This document shows positions 17,891-26,185 of a stretch of 64,000 nt of DNA, piece after piece. The DNA is from Gelidibacter pelagius (GTDB lineage: Bacteria; Bacteroidota; Bacteroidia; Flavobacteriales; Flavobacteriaceae). The position numbers were made by a program, and so were the translations under genes. The stretch's first letter is position 1; each line of letters opens with the position of its first letter. The stretch is from assembly GCF_017581925.1 (NCBI RefSeq), contig NZ_JAGEVG010000006.1, positions 62,001-126,000 on the forward strand. The letters are read 5' to 3'. The notes under the pieces were generated by a model. The model did no database searches. It was not told the origin of the DNA and saw nothing but the letters and a program-made list of their open reading frames with translations.

Positions 17891-17900
17891 ATTTGTAACC
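17882..17900. promoter_or_regulatory. Perfect palindrome formed by two abutting -35 boxes
   Basis: GGTTACAAAATTTGTAACC has two 9-bp perfect arms around one base. Each arm is the TTTGTAACC box of a divergent promoter: leftward for the sigma gene, rightward for folE. A dimeric repressor or activator site is the alternative reading, but the downstream -10-like boxes on both sides favour promoters. Confidence 0.8.
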
Positions 17901-17922
17901 TTTTTTTAAGATGCTCATCTAA
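17892..17922 (+). promoter_or_regulatory. ECF-type promoter reading toward folE
   Basis: TTTGTAACC (17892-17900), 13 bases, then CTCATCTAA (17914-17922). It matches the other three sites at GTAACC and CATCNAA with identical spacing. The leader to the folE ATG is about 139 bases, longer than at the other sites. Confidence 0.75.
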
Positions 17923-18061
17923 ACTAAAGGGCCATGAGTTAAAGGCGATGGCATTTTGTTAACTGCTCAACTTTTAATAATTCTGAATTTTGAACTATTT
18001 ATCTAAAATGCACCACGAAGCTTAATGTAAATTTTAAACTAATTAAAACAAAAAATTAATT

Positions 18062-18700
18062 ATGGGAATTAATGGAAATAGAGTTCTTGAATCTACTATG
18101 TATTCAAGTAGAAAAACACAAATAGATGACATAGAGGATCATGAAAAACTAGAAACTATACAATATCATTTTACCAAAATAATGGAGGCACTCGGTCTGG
18201 ATCTCAAAGACCCAAGTTTAAAGAAAACTCCAGAACGAGTTGCGAAAATGTATGTCAATGAGGTGTTTAGAGGATTGGATGAGAAAAATTTTCCGAAAAT
18301 CTCATTTTTTGATAACACCAACAACTATAAGGACATGCTGATGGTTGAAAATATTAGTATGTATTCTTATTGTGAGCATCATTTTGTGCCTTTTTTCGGA
18401 AAAGTTGTTGTGGCTTATATGCCTAAAGACAAAGTGATTGGATTATCTAAAATTAACCGAATTGTTCAATTTATTGCCAGTAAACCCCAGATACAAGAAA
18501 AGCTCACGGTTGAAATTGGTCAAAAATTATCGGAGCTTTTAAAAACCGACGATATAGCTGTTTTTATAGAAGCTACTCATTTATGTGTGGCCTCTCGTGG
18601 CGTAAGAGATGAGAAAAGTGTGACCAAAACAAACTTCTTTGGTGGAAAGTTCCTAAAGGACAAAATGAAAAATAGGTTTTTTAATGCCATTGGAAAATAA
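18062..18700 (+). CDS. folE: GTP cyclohydrolase I
   Basis: This 212-residue enzyme converts GTP to dihydroneopterin triphosphate, the first step to tetrahydrofolate and other pterins. The zinc ligands are in place: Cys104 and His107 in YSYCEHHFVPFFGKVVVAY, and Cys175 in EATHLCVASRGV. KTPERVAKMYVNEVFRGL, VIGLSKINRIVQ and the closing TNFFGGKF region are canonical. The N-terminal 25 residues are variable. Its position divergent from an ECF sigma gene, with a matching promoter, suggests it is a stress-induced copy. Pterin cofactors are needed by cryptochromes and hydroxylases, but none is visible here. The sequence does not show whether another folE exists. Confidence 0.95.
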   Translation: MGINGNRVLESTMYSSRKTQIDDIEDHEKLETIQYHFTKIMEALGLDLKDPSLKKTPERVAKMYVNEVFRGLDEKNFPKISFFDNTNNYKDMLMVENISMYSYCEHHFVPFFGKVVVAYMPKDKVIGLSKINRIVQFIASKPQIQEKLTVEIGQKLSELLKTDDIAVFIEATHLCVASRGVRDEKSVTKTNFFGGKFLKDKMKNRFFNAIGK

Positions 18701-18712
18701 TATCTAAAACTA

Positions 18713-18743
18713 TTTGTAACCCAAGTACAAGAAATGCATCAAA
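18713..18743 (+). promoter_or_regulatory. ECF-type promoter of the DUF4142-cupredoxin unit
   Basis: TTTGTAACC (18713-18721), 13 bases, then TGCATCAAA (18735-18743). It begins 12 bases after the folE stop and ends 30 bases before the next ATG. It is one of four equal-spaced sites. Confidence 0.8.
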
Positions 18744-18773
18744 ACAATAAACAATTTTTAAAACATATATATT

Positions 18774-19313
18774 ATGAAAACAAAAGCTAGATACAAATTG
18801 ACAATAATTTGTGCATTAGTAATGGCCACATCAGGTTTGATGATGGCTCAAGACGCCCCAAAACTAACAGATCCTGAAATAGCATCTGTAGCAGTGGTGG
18901 CAAATCAAATTGACATCGATTATGGAAAAGTGGCGTTAAAGCGTTCTAAAAATAAAGAGGTGACTGACTTTGCGAACCGAATGATCGAAGATCATAGTGC
19001 AGTCATTGATCAGGCAGTAGCTTTGGTTACAAAGTTAGGCGTGACCCCTAAAGATAATGCGGTGAGCCAATCCTTAATGAGTCAATCTAAAGAAACCCTT
19101 AAAAAACTGAACTCAGTCAGTAAAAAGGATTTTGACAAGACTTATATCGATAATGAAGTAGCATATCATGAAGCGGTCATTGGTGCTGTTAAAAATGTAT
19201 TAATTCCTCAAGCACAAAATTCAGAACTCAAAGATTTGCTCGAAGCAGTACTCCCGGCTTTAGAAGCACATCTTGGACATGCTATAATGGCACAAAGTAA
19301 AATTTCAAAATAA
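18774..19313 (+). CDS. DUF4142 family exported protein
   Basis: This 179-residue protein has a signal peptide (about 1-26, ending MMAQ) and a helical ferritin-like domain of the DUF4142 type. It has DPEIASVAVVANQIDIDYGKVALKRSKNKEVTDFANRMIEDHSAV (about 33-77) and a second half with YIDNEVAYHEAVIGAVKN. Conserved acidic and His residues (IEDH, NEVAYHEAV) recall two half-sites of a four-helix bundle that might bind metal, but the activity is unknown. It sits in the periplasm or outer membrane. The stop overlaps the cupredoxin ATG (TAATG), so the two are translated together. An ECF-type promoter precedes it. Confidence 0.85.
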   Translation: MKTKARYKLTIICALVMATSGLMMAQDAPKLTDPEIASVAVVANQIDIDYGKVALKRSKNKEVTDFANRMIEDHSAVIDQAVALVTKLGVTPKDNAVSQSLMSQSKETLKKLNSVSKKDFDKTYIDNEVAYHEAVIGAVKNVLIPQAQNSELKDLLEAVLPALEAHLGHAIMAQSKISK

Positions 19314-19672
19314 TGCAATCACATAAGTTTTTAGTTTCTAAGTATTTATTAATTGTGGCTGTGCTGATTTGTGCTTTTGTGCTACTGATGGGATTTGAAA
19401 GCTCAGAAAACACGTATAAGCCCACTCGGCATACAGTAACTATTTTTAAAATGAAGTTTAATCCAGAGAATCTGGTGGTCAATAAAGGTGATACTGTGGT
19501 ATGGATCAATAAAGATTTCTATCAACATGATGTGACTGAAATGACTAGTAGAAAATGGACTTCAAAACCTTTTAATCAAGGCGAATCTTGGTCAAAAGTG
19601 ATCACCGGGGATATCAAATATTACTGTGATCTACACAAAGTGATGAAAGGCACAATTACAGTAGCTAAGTAG
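19313..19672 (+). CDS. Membrane-anchored cupredoxin (plastocyanin/azurin-like)
   Basis: This 119-residue blue-copper protein has one N-terminal membrane segment (about 11-27) and a cupredoxin domain. The copper ligands are visible: His72 in FYQHDVT, Cys105 and His108 in YYCDLHKVMKG, and Met111. GDTVVWINKD is the typical strand before the first His. It would carry electrons at the periplasmic face, for example to or from the cytochrome c encoded downstream. It shares a start-stop overlap with the DUF4142 gene, so both belong to the unit controlled from 18713. Confidence 0.88.
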   Translation: MQSHKFLVSKYLLIVAVLICAFVLLMGFESSENTYKPTRHTVTIFKMKFNPENLVVNKGDTVVWINKDFYQHDVTEMTSRKWTSKPFNQGESWSKVITGDIKYYCDLHKVMKGTITVAK

Positions 19673-19761
19673 TCAATGTATTAATTATCTGAATGAGGTT
19701 AGCTGTTCTTTCAGTTGATTGCACTGGTCCAATCTTTCGCCTCTCAGCATAAAAAAACTTA

Positions 19762-19786
19762 TCCCGATTCAAGTAAAGCGTCGGGA
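19762..19786. repeat. Palindrome with TCCCGA arms before the cytochrome gene
   Basis: TCCCGA (19762-19767) and TCGGGA (19781-19786) enclose 13 bases. The arms are the same as in the palindromes at 16161 and 30730. It could act as a weak hairpin between the cupredoxin and cytochrome genes. Confidence 0.5.
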
Positions 19787-19822
19787 GAAGGTTCATAATT
19801 CACTAACAAAAAACGAAAAATC

Positions 19823-21097
19823 ATGAAAAATTATTTTAAAATTTCTACGGTGACATTCACCGTAATGGCTATGCTTAGCCTTTTTAGTTGCAATGATGAT
19901 GATACTGGAACGATCATACCAATTCCACCAGGAGAAGGTAGTTTGGACCTGCCTCCTCTGGATCCACAGTTAGTCCAAGAGGGAAAAGACATATTTAGAT
20001 ATGATACTTTTGGTGATGAGACGTTTTGGACAGATGTATTGCAGATGAACCAAGTTATAGAATCCGCAGTCAGTCCAGCAACGGCTTTGGCTGTGGGCTT
20101 AAAGGTCGATGCTTCTGCTTTACCGGCTGAAGTTGTTGCAGCCATTCAAAATGGGGACGTTGATTTGGAGGATCCTCAAACCACGTTGGTCTTGCTGCAA
20201 CTAAATGCTGTTGTTGGAGTGCAAGGTCAGGTAAGTGAAAAACCGGATGGTTCTTTGACCTTGGATAGAATGGGTATAACTTGCGCTTTGTGTCATTCAA
20301 CTGTTGACGATTCTTTTGCTAAGGGCATAGGAAATCGTTTGGATGGATGGCCAAATAGAGATTTAGACCCTGGTTTGATTATCTCATTGTCGCCAGCTTT
20401 AGACCAACCTACAAAAGATGTTTACGCATCTTGGGCACCTGGTATCTACGATCCGAGATTTAACCACGATGGTTTGAATAATCCAGTGGTCATTCCACCA
20501 GCTTATGGTCTGTATGGACTTCCTAAAGCCATTTTTACTGGGGATGGAGATATCGAACATGAACCTGCAGGACCTGTGGCCTATTGGAATAGATATGTTG
20601 CAGTGACCCAAATGCATGGGCATGGGTATTTTGAAGATGCACGTCTTGATAATTGGATAGTGGACCATAGAGAAGATGACGATTTAGTAACCGATAAACT
20701 TCCTGCATTACAAGCCTATCAATTTTCTATTGCCGCTCCAAAGCCCCCAGAAAATTCATTTGATGCCGCTGCCGCCTTTAGAGGAAAAGCACTTTTTTCA
20801 GGAAAAGCACAATGTGCAACATGTCATTCCGGACCTTTATTTACAGATGTTGTTGAAGGAGGAAAATTACATCCTCAAAGTGCATCCGTAGCAGTAGATA
20901 AGGATTATGTAAAACGTTCCGCCACCAAACAATGGCGGGTGACACCATTGAAAGGTATTTGGCAACACCCTCCTTATTTTCATGATGGTTCAGCAAAAAC
21001 ATTGGCTGATGTGGTATCAAGATATAATGAGGTGAACAAACTTAAATTAAGTGATACCAAAAAGTATGATCTTACTGAATACTTGAAATCAATATAA
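19823..21097 (+). CDS. Di-haem cytochrome c lipoprotein, cytochrome c peroxidase/MauG-like
   Basis: This 424-residue protein has a lipoprotein-type signal (SLFSCNDDD, Cys about 23) and two c-type haem motifs: CALCH at 154-158 and CATCH at 331-335. Features around the second haem (FRGKALFSGKAQCATCHSGPLFTD, then TPLKGIWQHPPYFHDGSAKTLADVVSRYN) match the C-terminal half of cytochrome c peroxidase/MauG relatives. The N-terminal half is divergent. It would handle electrons or peroxides in the periplasm, facing outward as a lipoprotein. A 150-bp gap with a palindrome separates it from the cupredoxin, so it may have its own promoter. No TTTGTAACC site precedes it. Confidence 0.85.
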   Translation: MKNYFKISTVTFTVMAMLSLFSCNDDDTGTIIPIPPGEGSLDLPPLDPQLVQEGKDIFRYDTFGDETFWTDVLQMNQVIESAVSPATALAVGLKVDASALPAEVVAAIQNGDVDLEDPQTTLVLLQLNAVVGVQGQVSEKPDGSLTLDRMGITCALCHSTVDDSFAKGIGNRLDGWPNRDLDPGLIISLSPALDQPTKDVYASWAPGIYDPRFNHDGLNNPVVIPPAYGLYGLPKAIFTGDGDIEHEPAGPVAYWNRYVAVTQMHGHGYFEDARLDNWIVDHREDDDLVTDKLPALQAYQFSIAAPKPPENSFDAAAAFRGKALFSGKAQCATCHSGPLFTDVVEGGKLHPQSASVAVDKDYVKRSATKQWRVTPLKGIWQHPPYFHDGSAKTLADVVSRYNEVNKLKLSDTKKYDLTEYLKSI

Positions 21098-21345
21098 GGT
21101 CAAAAGGTAGTATCCCTTGACCATGCTGAAAGTTTGCTGTTGTTTATGCATCTCTTTAGGGAAGCAGTTCCTAAAGGAATCAAGCCCTGAGGAAATGTTT
21201 TTTATAACTTAGATTATTCTATAAACAAAGCAATCAAGAAGCAAAAATCGATAGTTGAGAATTGATATACACAAGGTTGCGCACTTATTGCATTATACTT
21301 TAGAGATATTTGGACAACGCTGGATATAAATGATAAAAGAAGTCT

Positions 21346-21379
21346 AAAACATCAACTTTAAATGTCGAGTTGATGTTTT
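21346..21379. terminator. Bidirectional terminator between cytochrome and decarboxylase genes
   Basis: Perfect 12-bp arms AAAACATCAACT (21346-21357) and AGTTGATGTTTT (21368-21379) give a hairpin with A and T flanks usable on both strands. It overlaps the end of the minus-strand decarboxylase gene. Confidence 0.65.
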
Positions 21380-22794
21380 ATCTTTTTAAGTAAATACAAT
21401 AACAATTCTATCTCTTTTTTATGCGTTCTGAAGGAAAGAATCGCGGCACGTAAAGTCATTTTGTCGTCTAAAAGCGTGGATGAAATAAAAATCCGACCGT
21501 CTTGTTGAATGTAATCCAATATCATTTTATTGAGCACATCACTGTCATAGTTTTTCAATTCGAGTCTAAACGCCACAACGCTCAAATCGGGTTCGCATAG
21601 TACCTTATACCCGATAGTCTGAAGTTCTTTATAAAGGTAATTGGTGAGTTGCAACTTTTCATTGAGATAGTCGGAGAAAGGACTCTGTCCATACAGTTTT
21701 AATGGTAACCACATGCGCAAACCTCTAAAATGTTTGCTCAACTCTGGAGATAAATCGGCAGGTGAATATTGGTTTTCCATTTCGGCATCACGCATATAAT
21801 TTGCGCTATAAGCATGGGCAGCGGCTAAATGATTAATGTTTTTTACCAGTACAATTCCTAATCCATACGGCATAAATAAACTCTTATGAGGATCCAAGAT
21901 CACCGAGTCGGCCAATTCAATCCCTTTAAGTTTTTCTTTTCCTATATCGGTTAACATAAAAAAGCCACCATAAGCGGCATCCACATGGAACCAAATATTA
22001 TGTTTTTTGCTGATATTGCTTAATTTCTCCAAAGGATCTATAGACCCTACATCAGTGGAACCAGCGTTGGCGACTATTAAAAAAGGCTTTAACCCAATTT
22101 GTACATCATGCTTAATCTGAGTTTCCAAAGCTGAAACTGAAATCCTAAAGTGCGAATCGAGAGGGATTTCTCTAATGATGCAGGTATTAAGTCCAATAAT
22201 TTTCAAAGCCTTGTAAATACTGTGATGTGATTGCGAAGTACAATACACCACACTTTTAGAAACTTGCGAAATAGTAATGTTTTTATGATGTTTCGCTGTA
22301 TGGAGCGCCATAAGGTTGGCGATACTTCCACCAGAAGTCAAGTTTCCTCCAAAGCCATCAGAATAGCCAATTAACTTTCCAGTCCAATTGATAAGTGCAT
22401 CTTCCATTCTGACTGCCCCGGGCGATGCATAAAACACACCAGCGTATCTATTGGTCACTGCAGCAAGATAATCGCCTAAGGCGGAACTGTAAATACCCCC
22501 TCCCGGGATATACCCTAAATGACCACCTGATGCAGGATTTAATCCGGTATCAACCACACGCTCTTTAAAAAACGCTAAGATATCATCCAAGGATTCTTTG
22601 TCCCTATTAATTTTAAAAAAAGAATCCCGTTCAGTTGAAGCATGTGTGTCGTAATGAAACGCTTTTTGGGTGTCTAAAGTGTCAATGAAATCTTCTGAGA
22701 AACTCTGAATTTTATCAAAAAGAACTTTGCGTTCTGTCGCGGATTCTTCAAGTTCAAATATATTATTTGTAGAGTTTGGCTTAGGACCTTTCAT
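21358..22794 (-). CDS. PLP-dependent group II decarboxylase
   Basis: This 478-residue enzyme is of the aromatic-L-amino-acid/glutamate/diaminobutyrate decarboxylase family. PLP anchors are seen: Lys304 in ILDPHKSLFMPYG, DAAYGG with Asp272, and SGGSIANLMAL near 155-165. HPHFFG-type start elements appear as GGHLGYIPGGGIYSSALGDYLAAVTNRY. It would decarboxylate an amino acid to an amine. The exact substrate is not determinable, and several family members accept aromatic acids. The length is normal. It follows the FNR-like gene by 31 bp on the same strand, so both are driven from the site at 23543-23573. Confidence 0.88.
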   Translation of the reverse strand: MKGPKPNSTNNIFELEESATERKVLFDKIQSFSEDFIDTLDTQKAFHYDTHASTERDSFFKINRDKESLDDILAFFKERVVDTGLNPASGGHLGYIPGGGIYSSALGDYLAAVTNRYAGVFYASPGAVRMEDALINWTGKLIGYSDGFGGNLTSGGSIANLMALHTAKHHKNITISQVSKSVVYCTSQSHHSIYKALKIIGLNTCIIREIPLDSHFRISVSALETQIKHDVQIGLKPFLIVANAGSTDVGSIDPLEKLSNISKKHNIWFHVDAAYGGFFMLTDIGKEKLKGIELADSVILDPHKSLFMPYGLGIVLVKNINHLAAAHAYSANYMRDAEMENQYSPADLSPELSKHFRGLRMWLPLKLYGQSPFSDYLNEKLQLTNYLYKELQTIGYKVLCEPDLSVVAFRLELKNYDSDVLNKMILDYIQQDGRIFISSTLLDDKMTLRAAILSFRTHKKEIELLLYLLKKIKHQLDI

Positions 22795-22825
22795 AGAGTT
22801 TTAATTAATATTCCTATAAAATTAA

Positions 22826-23515
22826 TCAAAATTTATATCCTGTTTGAATATAATCTTGTTTAACACCTATGGTAATAAGATGGGTTTTAACATCCTCTTC
22901 AAATTGCTTTGGCCCGCAGATATAAAAATTCTGTTCGGTACTTTGAACTAAATTAAGTAAATAGTCTTTGTCAATTTTCCCAAATGGAAGATTCTTTGAT
23001 TTGGATCTGCTTAAGATTACCGACAATTTGGTACTAAACAATTCCTTCAATTTTTTATAATATAAAACATCATTTTTAGTCTTGTTGGCATAAATCAGTC
23101 TGTGCTCTTGTTTGACATCTATGCCGTTTTTGGACATATTTCTGAAAATTGGCAAAAAAGGTGTAATGCCAGTTCCGGCAGCAATAAAAGTCCCGCTGCC
23201 TTTGTAAGAATACGAGTCCCAGGCATAAGACAACTGTACAATGTCATTGGGTTGCAATTTTGCAATGCCCTGTGTGAGTGCATTTGCATTCTCATAAACC
23301 TTAATCACAAACTCTAAATGCTCGTCTGTAGGCACATTGGCCAGTGTAAAAGGAGCAACCGCAAGTTCGTAACCGGGTTTATCAATACTTAAATCGACGG
23401 CTTGACCAATATTGAATTCAAACTTCCATGGTTTGGTAATTTGTAGTAATATGACATTGTGATTTAAAGTGGAAACATTGAGAACTTTTGCTTTATACGG
23501 AAATATGATATCCAT
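22826..23515 (-). CDS. Ferredoxin-NADP reductase-like flavoprotein
   Basis: This 229-residue protein has the FNR fold. An N-terminal FAD-binding barrel has YELAVAPFTLANVP (the family usually has RxYS there). The NAD(P) domain has GTFIAAGTGITPFLPIFR (about 106-123), HRLIYANKTKNDVLYYKKL and FYICGPKQFEEDV (about 197-209). No iron-sulphur domain is attached. It would move electrons between NAD(P)H and a partner protein, possibly the neighbouring cytochrome or cupredoxin, though those are periplasmic while this is cytoplasmic. It is first in a two-gene unit with the decarboxylase, and has an ECF-type promoter upstream. Confidence 0.85.
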   Translation of the reverse strand: MDIIFPYKAKVLNVSTLNHNVILLQITKPWKFEFNIGQAVDLSIDKPGYELAVAPFTLANVPTDEHLEFVIKVYENANALTQGIAKLQPNDIVQLSYAWDSYSYKGSGTFIAAGTGITPFLPIFRNMSKNGIDVKQEHRLIYANKTKNDVLYYKKLKELFSTKLSVILSRSKSKNLPFGKIDKDYLLNLVQSTEQNFYICGPKQFEEDVKTHLITIGVKQDYIQTGYKF

Positions 23516-23542
23516 GGTTATTAGATTTTTAATGCTTTTATA

Positions 23543-23573
23543 TTGGATGCATTTTCATTATGATGGTTACAAA
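23543..23573 (-). promoter_or_regulatory. ECF-type promoter of the FNR-decarboxylase unit
   Basis: On the minus strand TTTGTAACC (plus 23573-23565), 13 bases, then TGCATCCAA (plus 23551-23543), ending 27 bases before the ATG. Spacing and both boxes match the sites at 17860, 17892 and 18713, more than 4.8 kb away. Confidence 0.8.
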
Positions 23574-23839
23574 AGATGAGGTTTGATAAATGCCCTAAAC
23601 CATTCAATCTGAATAAAAAAAAGCCTCAGAATTAGTTGTAAAATTTTACCAGCAGAAATTCGATCGAAACTGTATTAGGACTTCAGTTTCAGAAGTTATC
23701 TTTGAAAGAATCGGCTTAATATTTAACTGGAATTTTAGGATGAATTCATGATAAAAGTCATGACATTTGACAAAAGAACTTTGGATATTTGTCATCCAAG
23801 TAATTAAATAGATTTAAATCATATAGAAAGGAACCAACC

Positions 23840-23870
23840 TTTGCTTAACGGAACGAAATCGCTATTTTTG
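23840..23870 (+). promoter_or_regulatory. Bacteroidetes sigma-A promoter of pta-ackA
   Basis: TTTG at 23840-23843, a 19-base spacer, then TATTTTTG at 23863-23870. This matches the Bacteroidetes consensus TTTG-N19-TAnnTTTG. Transcription would begin near 23877, about 130 bases before the preferred pta start. Confidence 0.7.
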
Positions 23871-23957
23871 TTCAGAAATAAAGCGGTTTTTCATCGTCCA
23901 GTACAACTCAGAGTTTTGATTTGGAACTAATTTTTAAATTTTCACAGTAGAGCAAGC

Positions 23958-26114
23958 ATGAAATTTAACCCAGTTGTGGGATTAAAATATAATTATAATA
24001 TTAATATGTCAAAAAAAACAACCAATAAGGGCATTTATATTGCCACCACAGAACCTAATATTGGGAAATCTATAATCTCTTTAGGACTGATGCAATCACT
24101 GTTGGGAAAGGCTGCAAAAGTCGGCTATTTCAGACCAGTTATTGATGATTTCGAGCCTGGAAAAAAAGATAATCATATCAATACAGTTTCCACCTATTTC
24201 AATTTGGATATAAAATTTGAAGACGCCTACGCCTTTACCAGAAGCGAGGTTATTCGGAAAAAAAATGCCAACAAAGACAGTGAGATCATGGGCACAATTA
24301 TTGAAAAATATAAAGGTCTTGAAGAGCGTTTCGATTTTGTTTTGGTAGAAGGTTCAAGTTTTATTGGCGAAGGATCCATCATGGAATTTGATATGAATGT
24401 GTTGATCGCTAAGAACTTAGGCGTACCTGCCATTATTGTTGGAGGAGGTGTTGGTAAAACCTTGGATCAACTTGTTGGGAACCTACAAATGGCTTACGAT
24501 TCTTTTAAAGATAAAGGTGTTGAGGTATTGGCTGTTATTGCCAATAAGATAGAACCACAAAACCTGACACTGGTGACTTCAGAATTGGAGAAATACTTGC
24601 CTAAAGGTGTTATTGTAAATTCAATTCCGCTAAATCATAGTCTTGCAAATCCATCCATCAGGGAGATAGTGGACACCTTGGATGCCAAAGTGCTTTTTGG
24701 CGAAGAATTCATTAACAATCAAGCGGGCAATTATAGTGTGGGGGCCATGCAACTGCGCAATTACCTTATTCATTTAAAGGAAAAGGCCTTGGTCATAACG
24801 CCAGGTGACAGGGCGGATATCATTTTAGGGGCCTTACAAGCAAACATTTCCGACAATTACCCATCTATCTCTGGGATTGTTCTTACAGGTGGGCTGATGC
24901 CGGAAGATTCCATTCTGAAACTCATTGAAGGACTTTCAGAGGTCGTTCCAATTATTTTGGTAGAAGGAGGAACGTTCTCGGTAACAAATCGTCTCGGGAG
25001 CATACAGTCGCAAATCTATGCCGAAAACACAGACAAGATAACAACATCTATAAATGAATTTGAAAAATATGTCAACGTGGATGCGCTTATCGAGCGTCTT
25101 ATTACCTTTCAATCAAATGGGGTTACGCCGAGAATGTTTCAGTACAACTTATTTCAAAAGGCAAAATCGAGCAAAAAACATATTGTCTTGCCAGAAGGAA
25201 ATGACGAACGTATTTTAAGGGCTACCAAACGACTTGTCGATCTGGATGTCGTAACGATTACGCTACTCGGTAATAAAAAGCAAATTGAGGAAAAAATAAC
25301 GAATCTTGATATTGGACTGGATTTGGATAAGGTCACAGTCATCAATCCAATCGAATCTGAATATTTTGAATCTTACGCAGAAACGCTCTTTGAACTTCGT
25401 AAACATAAGAATGTCAATCTGCCTATGGCTAAGGATTTGATGGAAGATGTGTCTTATTTTGGTACGATGATGGTGTATAAAGGCGATGCCGATGGTATGG
25501 TATCTGGAGCTGCACATACAACACAGCATACCATTCTGCCAGCTCTTCAATTTATTAAAACAAAACCTGAGGCTCCAATTGTGTCTTCTGTATTTTTTAT
25601 GTTATTGGACGATCGTGTTTCTGTATATGGTGATTGTGCCATTAATCCGAATCCTACGGCCATCCAATTGGCAGATATTGCCATTTCTTCAGCAGCAACC
25701 AGTACGGTTTTTGGAATAGATCCAAAAATTGCCATGTTGTCTTATTCTTCTGGTACTTCGGGAGTTGGAGAAGACGTAGAAAGGGTGCGGGAGGCCACAA
25801 GATTAGTGAAGGAAAAAAGACCAGATCTTAAAGTAGAAGGGCCTATTCAATATGACGCAGCGGTGGATATCGCTGTGGGTAAATTAAAACTTCCAGATTC
25901 CGAAGTTGCAGGGCAGGCCAACGTCTTTATTTTTCCGGACCTTAACACAGGAAATAACACCTACAAAGCCGTACAACGAGAAACAAAAGCATTGGCGATT
26001 GGCCCAATAATCCAAGGTTTGAACAAACCGGTTAACGATTTAAGCCGAGGCTGTACCATAGACGATATTTATAACACGGTTATTGTAACGGCAATTCAAG
26101 CACAAGGGATCTAA
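23958..26114 (+). CDS. pta: Phosphate acetyltransferase, long two-domain form
   Basis: This enzyme interconverts acetyl-CoA and acetyl phosphate. It is the long form: an N-terminal P-loop dethiobiotin-synthetase-like domain (TTEPNIGKSIISLGLMQ near 31-47, HINT region, VEGSSF), a middle DRTGG domain (about 230-360), and a C-terminal PTA catalytic domain from about 390 (KHIVLPEGNDERILRATKRL, SGAAHTT, SYSSGTSGVGEDVERVREAT). The open frame starts at 23958, but MSKKTTNKGIYIA at 24006 is the more natural start, because the first 16 residues lack family similarity. It sits 71 bp before ackA, with which it makes the acetate/acetyl-phosphate pathway. Confidence 0.95.
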   Translation: MKFNPVVGLKYNYNINMSKKTTNKGIYIATTEPNIGKSIISLGLMQSLLGKAAKVGYFRPVIDDFEPGKKDNHINTVSTYFNLDIKFEDAYAFTRSEVIRKKNANKDSEIMGTIIEKYKGLEERFDFVLVEGSSFIGEGSIMEFDMNVLIAKNLGVPAIIVGGGVGKTLDQLVGNLQMAYDSFKDKGVEVLAVIANKIEPQNLTLVTSELEKYLPKGVIVNSIPLNHSLANPSIREIVDTLDAKVLFGEEFINNQAGNYSVGAMQLRNYLIHLKEKALVITPGDRADIILGALQANISDNYPSISGIVLTGGLMPEDSILKLIEGLSEVVPIILVEGGTFSVTNRLGSIQSQIYAENTDKITTSINEFEKYVNVDALIERLITFQSNGVTPRMFQYNLFQKAKSSKKHIVLPEGNDERILRATKRLVDLDVVTITLLGNKKQIEEKITNLDIGLDLDKVTVINPIESEYFESYAETLFELRKHKNVNLPMAKDLMEDVSYFGTMMVYKGDADGMVSGAAHTTQHTILPALQFIKTKPEAPIVSSVFFMLLDDRVSVYGDCAINPNPTAIQLADIAISSAATSTVFGIDPKIAMLSYSSGTSGVGEDVERVREATRLVKEKRPDLKVEGPIQYDAAVDIAVGKLKLPDSEVAGQANVFIFPDLNTGNNTYKAVQRETKALAIGPIIQGLNKPVNDLSRGCTIDDIYNTVIVTAIQAQGI

Positions 26115-26185
26115 TGAGTACTAAGAAGTAAGTATAAAGTATTAAGAATGAGGTATTACGGCAAAACGTCGAAAATCAAACATAT

